Numbered from the stretch's first letter, positions 1-6,951 are shown. The stretch: DNA of 7,694 nucleotides from CBDVAK01 sp965371945 (GCA_965371945.1 CBDVAK010000159.1:1-7694); one strand, 5' to 3'. Translations and numbers: made by a program. Notes: generated by a model from the sequence alone, not told the origin.

Positions 1-10
1 GCGCACTACT

Positions 11-40
11 TTGCCGAAATCCTGTAGGCTAACCTATTCT
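11..40 (+). promoter_or_regulatory. Possible weak sigma-70 promoter for the ribF-led gene cluster
   Basis: TTGCCG (11-16) and TATTCT (35-40) each match the -35 and -10 consensus at four of six positions and are 18 nt apart. They lie about 50 nt upstream of the ribF ATG. The match is only moderate, and in a short leader such pairs arise by chance. Eight sense codons ending in a TAG at 25-27 in one frame could equally be the tail of an upstream gene, so the cluster might also be transcribed from further upstream. Confidence 0.22.
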
Positions 41-43
41 GTG

Positions 44-60
44 GCTGATCCCTGATCAGC
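44..60 (+). repeat. Perfect 7-bp hairpin in the ribF leader
   Basis: GCTGATC (44-50) pairs exactly with GATCAGC (54-60) around a 3-nt CCT loop. No T-run follows, so it is not a standard intrinsic terminator. It could be the remains of a terminator for an upstream gene, a leader-RNA structure, or an operator-like palindrome. Nothing in the sequence decides between these. Confidence 0.45.
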
Positions 61-87
61 TCCCGGCAATTCGATTACAAGCCCCGG

Positions 88-1035
88 ATGCAACTGAATC
101 GCGGTTGGCACAATCTGCGCGCCGTCCACCATGGCTGTGTGGCCACCATCGGCAACTTCGATGGTGTCCACCTGGGCCATCAGGCAATTTTCACGCGGCT
201 GCGGGAGCGGGCGCGGCAATGGCGCCTGCCCGCGATGGTGGTGATATTCGAGCCGCAGTCCGCGGAATACTTTGCACCGGCGCGGGCGCCCGCGCGTCTG
301 ACCCGGTTGCGGGAGAAGCTGGCGGTGCTGGCCGAGTGCGGCATCGACCGTGTGCAATGTCTGCGTTTCGGCGCCGAACTGGCTGCCATGCCGGCCGGGG
401 ATTTCGTGCGCCGGGTGTTGGTCGAGGGGCTGGGTGTGCGCTACTTGGCGGTGGGTGATGATTTTCGCTTTGGCGCCGGTCGTACCGGTGACTTTGCTAC
501 GTTGCGGGCAGCTGGCGACGCACACGGCTTTGTGGTCGAGGACACGCCGACTGTGTCGGTGGACGGGGCTCGTGTCAGCAGTACGCGGGTGCGGGAGGCG
601 CTGGCCGACGGACACCTGGAGCAGGCCCGGCGGCTGTTGGGTCGTCGATATCGAATTTGCGGGCGTGTGGTGCATGGCGATGAGCGCGGCCGCACGCTGG
701 GTTTTCCCACCGCCAATATTGCGCTTCATCGCCGGGTGTCGCCGTTGCGAGGGGTTTTCCTGGTCAGCGTCGATGGCATTGGCCCACGGTCACTGGCGGG
801 GGTGGCCAACGTGGGGCACCGGCCTACCGTGGGTGGGGTGCGGCACCAACTGGAGGTCCACCTGTTGGGATTCGACGGCGACCTCTATGGTCGGCATCTG
901 ACGGTGGCGTTCGAATCGCGTTTGCGCGACGAGCGCAAGTTCGATTCATTGCAGGCACTGCGCGATCAGATCGAACGGGATGTAGCAACAGCCCTGGCAT
1001 CCACAGGGCTCGGCAAGATACAGGACTCGAGGTAG
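88..1035 (+). CDS. ribF: Bifunctional riboflavin kinase / FAD synthetase (RibF)
   Basis: The product phosphorylates riboflavin to FMN and then adenylylates FMN to FAD, in the cytoplasm. The 315-residue length is normal for bacterial RibF. The N-terminal FAD-synthetase (nucleotidyltransferase) domain shows the GNFDGVHLGH nucleotide-binding motif at residues 22-31 and an SSTRVREAL segment at 164-172, the family's S-S-T-x-I/V-R signature. The C-terminal riboflavin-kinase domain starts near residue 185 and carries the flavin/ATP-binding motif RGRTLGFPTANI at 200-211. The ATG at 88 places the first motif at the usual distance from the N-terminus; the upstream bases give only a weak ribosome-binding site (GCCCCGG). 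The stop codon is 3 nt before the ileS start, so the two are almost certainly co-transcribed, as in other gammaproteobacteria. Nothing is missing or unusual. Confidence 0.97.
   Translation: MQLNRGWHNLRAVHHGCVATIGNFDGVHLGHQAIFTRLRERARQWRLPAMVVIFEPQSAEYFAPARAPARLTRLREKLAVLAECGIDRVQCLRFGAELAAMPAGDFVRRVLVEGLGVRYLAVGDDFRFGAGRTGDFATLRAAGDAHGFVVEDTPTVSVDGARVSSTRVREALADGHLEQARRLLGRRYRICGRVVHGDERGRTLGFPTANIALHRRVSPLRGVFLVSVDGIGPRSLAGVANVGHRPTVGGVRHQLEVHLLGFDGDLYGRHLTVAFESRLRDERKFDSLQALRDQIERDVATALASTGLGKIQDSR
1029..1033 (+). promoter_or_regulatory. Shine-Dalgarno site deciding the ileS GTG start
   Basis: GAGGT, which overlaps the ribF stop codon, lies 5 nt upstream of the GTG at 1039. This supports GTG rather than any downstream ATG as the ileS initiation codon, and it suggests translational coupling of ileS to the end of ribF. 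Confidence 0.6.
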
Positions 1036-1038
1036 CAA

Positions 1039-3876
1039 GTGGCCGATTACAAGCACACTCTGAATTTGCCCAAGACCGGTTTTCCCATGCGTGGCAACCT
1101 GGCCAAACGCGAGCCGGCGATGCTGCAACGCTGGCAGCGGATGGGGCTCTACGCCAGGCTGCGGGAGGCCCGCGCCGGGCAGCGTAAGTTTATACTGCAC
1201 GATGGCCCACCCTACGCCAACGGTGTCATCCATATCGGTCACGCGGTCAACAAAGTGCTCAAGGACGTCATCGTCAAGGCACGTACCCTGGACGGTTGTG
1301 ACGCCCCCTATGTGCCGGGTTGGGATTGCCACGGTCTGCCGATCGAGCACCAGGTCGAAAAGCGCATCGGCAAGGCCGGGGTCGAGGTCGGACTGCGTGA
1401 ATTCCGCAAGGCGTGCCGGAATTTCGCCGCTGAGCAGATTCAGTTGCAGCGGGTTGATTTTGAACGCCTGGGCGTGATCGGCGATTGGGACAACCCCTAT
1501 CGCACCATGGATTTCAGCACCGAGGCTGACATCATCCGGGCGTTGGGCCGGGTCATCGCCAACGGCCATCTCGAACGGGGATCGAAACCGGTCTACTGGT
1601 GCTTCGACTGCGGCTCGTCGTTGGCCGAGGCGGAGGTGGAATATCACGATAAATCCTCTGCCTCGATCGATGTGCGGTTCGCGGTCAGCGACGAGGAGGC
1701 GCTGCTGGCGCGCTGCCAGCATCCCGAGGGCATCGAAGGCGAGGGGCCGATGTCGGTGGTGATCTGGACCACCACGCCGTGGACGCTGCCCGCCAACGAG
1801 GCGGTGGCGCTCCACCCGGAGCTGCGCTATGTGATGGTGCAGGTCAACGGCGAGCACGGTCGCGAGCGGCTGCTGGTCGCCGACGATCTGCTCAAGGACG
1901 TGATGCTGCGCTGGGATGTGAGCGAATATCAGGTGTTGGCCGACTGCCGGGGTCGCGAACTCGAGGGTCTGCTGTTACGCCATCCCATCTACGACAAGGA
2001 AGTACCGGTGGTGCTGGGCGATTATGTCACCCTGGAAGCAGGTACCGGCGCCGTGCACACAGCGCCCGCGCATGGCCAGGACGACTATGCAGTGGGTATG
2101 CGCTACGGCTTGCCGGTCAACAATCCGGTCGATGACGAAGGCTGCTTTCGCCCCGGTACCGAGCTGTTCGCCGGTGAGCACGTGCTGGAAGCCAACGACC
2201 ACGTGGTGGAGGTGCTCAAGGCGCGCGGCGTGCTGGTCCGGGAACAACGTCTGCAGCATTCCTACCCGCATTGCTGGCGCCACAAGACACCGGTGATATT
2301 CCGGGCCACACCGCAGTGGTTCATATCCATGGAGAACCAGGGACTGCGCGAGGCGGCCTTGCGCGAGATCGGCAATGTCTCCTGGACCCCGGAATGGGGC
2401 GAGGCACGGATCCGGGGCATGATCGCCAACCGGCCGGACTGGTGCATCTCCCGGCAGCGATACTGGGGTGTGCCGATCCCGCTGTTCATGCACCGTGACA
2501 GTGAGAAACTGCATCCCCGTAGCGCGGAGTTGATCGAGCAGGTGGCGGGGCTGGTCGAACGCGAGGGTGTCGATGCCTGGTTCGATCTCGAGCCCGAGCA
2601 GCTGCTGGGTGCGGATGCGCCCGACTACATCAAATTGAACGATACCCTGGATGTCTGGTTCGACTCGGGAACCACGCATTTTTCGGTACTCGAACAGCGT
2701 CCCGAACTGCAGTTTCCGGCCGACCTCTATCTGGAGGGTTCCGATCAGCACCGCGGGTGGTTTCATTCCTCGCTGTTGTCGTCGGTGGCGATGCACGGCA
2801 CGGCCCCCTACCTAGGTTGCCTGACCCACGGTTTCACGGTCGATGCGCAGGGCATGAAAATGTCCAAGTCGAAAGGCAATACCGTCGCTCCCCAGGAGGT
2901 TGTCAACAAGCTGGGCGCCGACATCCTGAGGTTGTGGGTGGTGGCCACCGATTACCGTGGCGAGATGACGGTGTCCGATGAAATCCTCAGGCGGATCTCC
3001 GATTCCTACCGGCGGCTGCGCAACACCGCACGATTTCTGCTGGCCAATCTCAACGGCTTCGATCCTGCCACCGAGCTGCTGAGCCCCGCGCAGATGCTGC
3101 CGCTGGATCGTTGGGCGGTGGATCGCGCGTCGCTGTTGCAGGCCGAAGTGATACAGGCATACCAGGACTATCTGTTCCACCTCGTGTACCAGAAGGTTCA
3201 CAATTTCTGTGCGCTCGATATGGGTGGTTTTTTCCTCGATATCATCAAGGATCGCCAATACACGACCCGCACCGACTGCTTGGCCAGGCGTTCGGCGCAA
3301 ACCGCCATGTATCACGTGCTGGAAGCTATGGTGCGCTGGTTTGCGCCGGTGCTGAGCTTTAGCGCTGACGAGATCTGGGAACACATGCCCGGCACGCGCG
3401 GCGACTCGGTATTGCTGGAGACATGGTATACGCACTTGTTCGAACTGGATCACGACCAGCCGCTGGACCGGCCGTTCTGGGACCGCGTCATCGAAGTCCG
3501 GCAGGCGGTCAGCAAGGAACTCGAGAGCCTGCGGGCCGCGGGAGGCATCGGTTCGTCGCTGGATGCGGAGGTGGATCTGTACTGTGGTTGCGAGATTCAC
3601 GACCAGCTCGCGGGTCTGCAGGATGAACTGCGGTTTGTGCTGATCACCTCGGACGCGCGCATCCACCGGGAGACTGAACTGGGCGAGCGCGGCCGCCATG
3701 TGACCTTGTCTACCGGCGACGAACTGTGGGTGGTGGTCACACCCAGTGTTCATCAAAAGTGCGTGCGTTGCTGGCATCTGCGTGAGGATGTCGGCGCCGA
3801 CTCACAGCATCCGCAGCTATGCGCCCGCTGCGTGGCCAACGTCGAGGGTCCGGGCGAGACTCGTCGTTTCGCCTGA
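1039..3876 (+). CDS. ileS: Isoleucyl-tRNA synthetase (IleRS)
   Basis: The enzyme charges tRNA-Ile with isoleucine and edits misactivated valine. It is a 945-residue class I synthetase, close to the E. coli length of about 938. The HIGH motif (PPYANGVIHIGH) ends at residue 68, WDCHGLPIE follows at 95-103, and KMSKS is at 607-611. The CP1 editing domain shows WTTTPWTLPANE at 243-254 and GTGAVHTAPAHGQDD at 335-349. GSDQHRGWFH is at 567-576 and DWCISRQRYWG at about 467-477. The C-terminal zinc-finger cysteine pairs are at 908/911 (CVRC) and 928/931 (CARC), as expected for the common bacterial type. The start is a GTG with a good Shine-Dalgarno site; it gives the normal N-terminal segment before HIGH. 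lspA follows after 14 nt. I see no T-box or other leader control upstream, since the spacer from ribF is only 3 nt. Confidence 0.98.
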   Translation: MADYKHTLNLPKTGFPMRGNLAKREPAMLQRWQRMGLYARLREARAGQRKFILHDGPPYANGVIHIGHAVNKVLKDVIVKARTLDGCDAPYVPGWDCHGLPIEHQVEKRIGKAGVEVGLREFRKACRNFAAEQIQLQRVDFERLGVIGDWDNPYRTMDFSTEADIIRALGRVIANGHLERGSKPVYWCFDCGSSLAEAEVEYHDKSSASIDVRFAVSDEEALLARCQHPEGIEGEGPMSVVIWTTTPWTLPANEAVALHPELRYVMVQVNGEHGRERLLVADDLLKDVMLRWDVSEYQVLADCRGRELEGLLLRHPIYDKEVPVVLGDYVTLEAGTGAVHTAPAHGQDDYAVGMRYGLPVNNPVDDEGCFRPGTELFAGEHVLEANDHVVEVLKARGVLVREQRLQHSYPHCWRHKTPVIFRATPQWFISMENQGLREAALREIGNVSWTPEWGEARIRGMIANRPDWCISRQRYWGVPIPLFMHRDSEKLHPRSAELIEQVAGLVEREGVDAWFDLEPEQLLGADAPDYIKLNDTLDVWFDSGTTHFSVLEQRPELQFPADLYLEGSDQHRGWFHSSLLSSVAMHGTAPYLGCLTHGFTVDAQGMKMSKSKGNTVAPQEVVNKLGADILRLWVVATDYRGEMTVSDEILRRISDSYRRLRNTARFLLANLNGFDPATELLSPAQMLPLDRWAVDRASLLQAEVIQAYQDYLFHLVYQKVHNFCALDMGGFFLDIIKDRQYTTRTDCLARRSAQTAMYHVLEAMVRWFAPVLSFSADEIWEHMPGTRGDSVLLETWYTHLFELDHDQPLDRPFWDRVIEVRQAVSKELESLRAAGGIGSSLDAEVDLYCGCEIHDQLAGLQDELRFVLITSDARIHRETELGERGRHVTLSTGDELWVVVTPSVHQKCVRCWHLREDVGADSQHPQLCARCVANVEGPGETRRFA

Positions 3877-3890
3877 GCCCGGGATCGATC

Positions 3891-4370
3891 ATGTTGCGTT
3901 GGTTGTGGTTGTCGGGTCTGGTATTGGCGCTGGATCAGCTCAGCAAATGGGCGGCACTGACCTGGTTGCCGCCTTATCGCGCGCAACCGGTCGCGCCGAT
4001 GTTCAACCTGACGCTGATGTTCAACGAAGGGGCCGCCTTCAGTCTGCTGGCTGCCGCCGGCGGCTGGCAACGCTGGCTGCTGTCCGGGTTGGCCCTGGTG
4101 ATCAGCGTGGTGATGGTGGTCTGGATGCGGCGGCTGCAGGCCGGGGAACGGCTCGCGGCGGTCGGGCTGGCACTCATACTCGGTGGCGCGATCGGCAACC
4201 TGATCGACCGGCTGTGGCAAGGCAGGGTCACTGATTTTCTCGATTTCTATTACGCTGGCTGGCATTGGCCCGCGTTCAATGTCGCCGACGCCGCGATTAC
4301 CGTCGGTGCCGTTTTGATGGTCCTGGACGCCTTGTTGGCCGGGCGCCGCCAGACCCGGGCCGGTGAGTGA
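3891..4370 (+). CDS. lspA: Lipoprotein signal peptidase (signal peptidase II)
   Basis: LspA is an inner-membrane aspartyl protease that removes the signal peptide from diacylglyceryl-modified prolipoproteins; it is the target of globomycin. The product has 159 residues, a typical size. Four hydrophobic segments are visible, at about 1-17, 62-79, 88-105 and 131-150. Family motifs are DQLSK (15-19), FNEGAAFS (44-51), GNLIDR (102-107), VTDFLDF (113-119) and FNVADAAITVG (129-139). The aspartates of VTDF (115) and NVAD (133) correspond to the catalytic pair seen in the Pseudomonas aeruginosa enzyme structure. The ATG at 3891 is preferred over in-frame starts inside ileS because it puts the first membrane helix at the N-terminus; a GGGA stretch 6 nt upstream may serve for ribosome binding. 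The gene sits 14 nt after ileS, and its last 8 nt overlap the start of fkpB. Confidence 0.97.
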   Translation: MLRWLWLSGLVLALDQLSKWAALTWLPPYRAQPVAPMFNLTLMFNEGAAFSLLAAAGGWQRWLLSGLALVISVVMVVWMRRLQAGERLAAVGLALILGGAIGNLIDRLWQGRVTDFLDFYYAGWHWPAFNVADAAITVGAVLMVLDALLAGRRQTRAGE

Positions 4371-4845
4371 ACCGATAGCGCCCGGCGTGGGGGTCACGCT
4401 GCATTTGCGCCTGCGTCTCGCCGATGGTTTCGTGGCGGAGTCGACGTTCGAGGATGAGCCATTGCGCTTCGTGGTGGGCGATGGCACTTTGTCGGCCGGT
4501 CTGGAAGCAGGCCTGTACGGGCACTGCGTGGGGCCGGCGGTCGAAGTGTGTCTGGCCGCCGGGACCGGGTTTGGTGATCGGGATGAATCTCTGTTGCACG
4601 ATCTGCCGCGAGCCGAATTCAAGGACCTCGACATGCTGCAGCCAGGGTTGATATTGTCGTTTCACGATCCCGAAGGGCATTCACTGCCCGGGCGCGTGGT
4701 GGTCTGCGACGCGGAAACCGTTACGATTGACTTTAATCATCCCATGGCCGGTCGCGAAATCGTGATGGAATTCGAAGTTCTGGAAGTACGCCCCGGCGAA
4801 GGAAACATCAGCGAAGGAAACCAAGATGGAAGTGCTGCTGGCTAA
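4363..4845 (+). CDS. fkpB: FKBP-type peptidyl-prolyl cis-trans isomerase, SlyD/FkpB group
   Basis: This is a cytoplasmic prolyl isomerase and chaperone of the FKBP family with the insert-in-flap (IF) domain. The 160-residue product reads as an FKBP N-terminal half (about 10-70, including VVGDGTLSAGLEAGLYG at 37-53), an IF insert (about 72-118), and the returning FKBP strand with VTIDFNHPMAGREI at 120-133. The D-x-N-H-P-L/M-A-G signature is the hallmark of SlyD and FkpB. No His- or Cys-rich metal-binding tail is present, which together with the position between lspA and ispH favours FkpB (SlpA) over SlyD. The start is a GTG inside the string GTGAGTGA, overlapping the lspA stop by 8 nt, an arrangement that suggests translational coupling. 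The 3' end overlaps ispH by 20 nt and carries a small in-frame duplication (EGN-x-x-EGN) at residues 147-153. Confidence 0.94.
   Translation: MSEPIAPGVGVTLHLRLRLADGFVAESTFEDEPLRFVVGDGTLSAGLEAGLYGHCVGPAVEVCLAAGTGFGDRDESLLHDLPRAEFKDLDMLQPGLILSFHDPEGHSLPGRVVVCDAETVTIDFNHPMAGREIVMEFEVLEVRPGEGNISEGNQDGSAAG
4796..4825 (+). repeat. Tandem 15-nt-period repeat at the fkpB/ispH junction that duplicates the ispH ribosome-binding site
   Basis: GCGAAGGAAAC occurs at 4796-4806 and again at 4811-4821, a period of exactly five codons. In the fkpB frame it encodes E-G-N twice in the disordered-looking tail. The second copy contains AAGGA (4814-4818), 7 nt before the ispH ATG, and is the likely Shine-Dalgarno site. 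The first copy supplies an identical AAGGA 22 nt upstream of the ATG, too far to act directly. Confidence 0.7.
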
Positions 4846-5776
4846 TCCGCGCGGATTCTGCGCCGGTGTCGATCGTGCCATCGCCATCGTCGACCGTGCC
4901 CTGGCCTTGCTCGGTGCCCCGATCTACGTACGCCACGAGGTGGTGCACAACCGCCATGTGGTTGAAGGCCTACGCTCCCGGGGGGCGGTATTCGTCGATA
5001 CACTCGATGAAGTGCCGGTGGGCGCGACCGTCATTTTCAGCGCCCATGGCGTTGCGGTTGCGGTGCGCGAAGAGGCGGAAAGCAGGGGCTTGAAAATTTT
5101 CGACGCCACCTGCCCACTGGTGACCAAGGTGCACATGGAGGTGGCCCGATACAGTCGGGCCGGCCATGAGGCCGTGCTGATCGGTCATGCCGGCCACCCT
5201 GAGGTGGAAGGTACCATGGGCCAGTACGACCTCCGCCATGGCGGGCGCATCTATCTGGTGCAGACTGTGGCTGATGTCGATCAGCTGCGAGTGGCCAGCC
5301 CCGAGTCGCTGTTCTATGTCACCCAGACCACGCTTTCGGTTGACGACACCCGGGCGATTGTCGATGCGTTGCGGCGGCGTTTTCCTGCCATTCAGGGCCC
5401 GCGCATCGACGATATCTGTTATGCCACCCAGAATCGACAGGACGCGGTTCGGACGCTGGCCGCACAGGTCGAGCTGATGTTGGTGGTGGGTTCGATCAGC
5501 AGTTCCAACTCCAACCGGCTGCGGGAGCTGGCCGAAAAGCAGGGCCCCAGAGCCTATCTGATCGACGGGCCGGAGGACATCGAGGCGGGCTGGCTGCAGG
5601 GGCTCGACCGTGTCGGGGTCACCGCCGGTGCCTCGGCACCCGAGGTGCTGGTGCAGCAGGTGGTCGATCACTTGCGCAGCTTGGGTGTGAATACCGTCAG
5701 TGAATGCAGCGGGCGCGAGGAGCATATCTCTTTCGCCCTGCCCAAGGAGCTGCGCGAGGCGGCCGCCACTCTATAA
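4826..5776 (+). CDS. ispH: 4-hydroxy-3-methylbut-2-enyl diphosphate reductase (IspH/LytB)
   Basis: IspH performs the last step of the MEP (non-mevalonate) pathway, reducing HMBPP to IPP and DMAPP with an iron-sulfur cluster. The product has 316 residues, matching E. coli IspH. The three cluster-ligand cysteines are C12 (NPRGFCAGVDRA), C96 (DATCPLV) and C198 (DDICYATQNRQ). Substrate-binding residues are H41 (EVVHN), H74 (FSAHG), H124 and E126 (GHAGHPEVEG), a TQTT segment at 166-169 and the SSSNSNRL stretch. All key positions are intact. The ATG at 4826 lies 7 nt after AAGGA and inside the end of fkpB, indicating co-transcription and probably coupled translation. The next gene begins 18 nt after the stop. 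Confidence 0.98.
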   Translation: MEVLLANPRGFCAGVDRAIAIVDRALALLGAPIYVRHEVVHNRHVVEGLRSRGAVFVDTLDEVPVGATVIFSAHGVAVAVREEAESRGLKIFDATCPLVTKVHMEVARYSRAGHEAVLIGHAGHPEVEGTMGQYDLRHGGRIYLVQTVADVDQLRVASPESLFYVTQTTLSVDDTRAIVDALRRRFPAIQGPRIDDICYATQNRQDAVRTLAAQVELMLVVGSISSSNSNRLRELAEKQGPRAYLIDGPEDIEAGWLQGLDRVGVTAGASAPEVLVQQVVDHLRSLGVNTVSECSGREEHISFALPKELREAAATL

Positions 5777-5794
5777 GGAAGCCCGGAATCGTTT

Positions 5795-6880
5795 ATGGCG
5801 GATTGCGTAATTGTTGGTGCCGGCGTGGTCGGGTTGTTGTCTGCATCGGTACTGGCGACCGCGGGGGCCGAAGTGGTGGTGCTGGAGCGCGGCTCCCTGG
5901 CCGATGCCGCCCCTATGGTACCCGCCAGCCTGCTGTCGTTGCGATATCCCTGGCGGGTGCCGGAGCCGTTGGTTGAGCTCGCGCTCTGGAGTGAACGCAA
6001 TTATCCAGAATTCCTGGACAGCCTGGGCCGCTACACGGGGATCGATCCGGAATGGGTGCAAAGCGGGTTGCTGGTGCTGGATCCGGCTGACGTCGATACC
6101 GCGATGGACTGGTCCGAGCGCCTGCAGATCGAGGCGGACTGTCTGCATGGCAGCACCATCGGGCGGTGTTCCCCCGGTATCGATGTGCGCTCCGAGACCG
6201 CCATCTTTCTCGCCGATGTGGTACGCGTCAACCGCGCCGCATTGCAGCAGGGCCTGCGCCAGGCATTGCTCAAGCAGGGTGTGGAGATCCGCGAACAAAC
6301 CAGGGTTTGCGGTTTGCTGCGTCGCTCGCAGGGTATCGGTGGGGCCGTTACAGCGCAGGGAATCGTGGCTGCCGAGTTGGTGGTTCTGGCCTGTGGCGTG
6401 TCGAGTCGGGAGTTGCTGAAAGTCTTGCGGACACCGCTGGATCTCGGCGCGCGGCAGGTTCGTGCCCTATTGATGAGTGGCGACAGTGCATCGTGCGGGC
6501 CGGCCATGGTCCAGGACGACTGCTGCGTGATGCCGTTGGGGTCCGGCGAGGTGTTGGTGACCGGCGAAGACCGAGTGGCGGAGACTCCCCTGGATGCTGC
6601 GCTGCACATGATGCCGTCACTTGCGGGTTTTCGGCTCCGCAGCCACTGGCGGTTGCAGTTGGCCACCACCACCAGTGGTTTGCCCTGCGTTGGCGAACAT
6701 CCCGAGCTGCCGGGGCTGTTTCTCAATTGTGGTCACGACGGCGATGGTTTATTGCTGGGATTGGGCGCCGCGCATCTGCTGCTGGATATGATCACCGGTC
6801 AGCCACCGTTGCTGGATCCCGCGCCCTTCCTGCCGGATTCCTCAGGTATATACCCGCGGCATGCCGGTTTTCGGTTTTGA
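5795..6880 (+). CDS. ThiO-like FAD-dependent oxidoreductase (D-amino-acid-oxidase family) with altered substrate site
   Basis: The 361-residue product belongs to the DAO/glycine-oxidase superfamily. A dinucleotide-binding fold opens the protein (VIVGAGVVGLLSA at 5-17, acidic strand end VVVLERG at 27-33). LRYPWR (49-54) is a good match to the ThiO stretch LYPWR, and VNRAALQQGLRQAL (145-158) and the C-terminal GLP-x-VG...PGLF...GH...GLLL region are family features. ThiO makes the glycine imine used for the thiazole of thiamine. Two things argue against copying that name outright. The family's S-WAGGG-like FAD-contact segment reads APMVPASLLS here. Also, by alignment from memory with Bacillus subtilis glycine oxidase, its carboxylate-binding R302 and R329 fall on Leu289 and Gly316 (GHDGDG instead of GHFRNG). 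It may therefore act on another amine or have another role. It begins 18 nt after ispH with AAGGAA at the ispH stop. The last 11 residues are encoded by one arm of a large inverted repeat. Confidence 0.85.
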   Translation: MADCVIVGAGVVGLLSASVLATAGAEVVVLERGSLADAAPMVPASLLSLRYPWRVPEPLVELALWSERNYPEFLDSLGRYTGIDPEWVQSGLLVLDPADVDTAMDWSERLQIEADCLHGSTIGRCSPGIDVRSETAIFLADVVRVNRAALQQGLRQALLKQGVEIREQTRVCGLLRRSQGIGGAVTAQGIVAAELVVLACGVSSRELLKVLRTPLDLGARQVRALLMSGDSASCGPAMVQDDCCVMPLGSGEVLVTGEDRVAETPLDAALHMMPSLAGFRLRSHWRLQLATTTSGLPCVGEHPELPGLFLNCGHDGDGLLLGLGAAHLLLDMITGQPPLLDPAPFLPDSSGIYPRHAGFRF

Positions 6881-6922
6881 GCGCGTGCGATGGAGGCCGA
6901 AAACCGGTGTGCCGTGGGTATA
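6849..6922 (+). repeat. 74-nt inverted repeat (26-bp stem) spanning the oxidoreductase stop codon
   Basis: Positions 6849-6874 pair with 6897-6922 around a 22-nt loop. Of 26 pairs, 23 are Watson-Crick and the other three (6856/6915, 6862/6909, 6863/6908) are G-U in RNA, so the transcript can form one uninterrupted 26-bp stem. The left arm codes the end of the oxidoreductase (from about residue 352) and the stop TGA (6878-6880) lies in the loop. The outer ends are TATACCC and GGGTATA, and the inner ends are CCGGTTTTCGG and CCGAAAACCGG. No T-tract follows, so it is not a standard intrinsic terminator. It may be a REP- or MITE-like element, an mRNA 3'-end stabiliser, or a cruciform-forming site. 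A second, degenerate copy is at 7456-7527. Confidence 0.9.
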
Positions 6923-6945
6923 CAACCAGAGTCCATGGGATCAGG

Positions 6946-6951
6946 TATAAT
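6946..6951 (+). promoter_or_regulatory. Consensus -10 box for the Fur-family gene, predicting a leaderless mRNA
   Basis: TATAAT matches the -10 consensus perfectly. With the hexamer at -12 to -7, +1 falls on 6958, the A of the regulator's ATG. No convincing -35 element lies 16-19 nt upstream, where the sequence is the end of the inverted repeat and CAACCAG, and no TG extension precedes the box. The promoter may therefore be weak or need an activator. No Shine-Dalgarno sequence sits in front of the ATG, which fits leaderless initiation. Confidence 0.55.

Noticed and set aside
1..27. Possible C-terminal tail of an upstream gene ending at TAG 25-27
   Set aside because: Only eight sense codons are visible and they match no family I can name, so it cannot be told from non-coding leader.
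946..1857. Long open frame of about 300 codons on the minus strand across the ribF/ileS boundary
   Set aside because: It is antisense to unmistakable ribF and ileS coding sequence, its composition (His-, Arg- and Gln-rich) is typical of shadows of GC-rich genes, and no domain is recognisable.
1975..3777. Two further long minus-strand open frames (1975-2796 and 2812-3777)
   Set aside because: Both lie fully opposite ileS and mirror its codon bias; no recognisable protein motifs or plausible start signals.
3753..4634. Minus-strand open frame of about 290 codons opposite lspA and fkpB
   Set aside because: Composition is Arg/Pro/Gln-rich and low in hydrophobic residues, as expected for an antisense shadow; the plus-strand genes have full motif support.
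4363..4845. Naming the prolyl isomerase SlyD
   Set aside because: The metal-binding His/Cys-rich tail of SlyD is absent and the lspA-ispH neighbourhood is that of fkpB.
6849..6922. Calling the large inverted repeat a Rho-independent terminator
   Set aside because: No T-rich stretch follows either strand's stem in the required position and the stem is much longer than typical.
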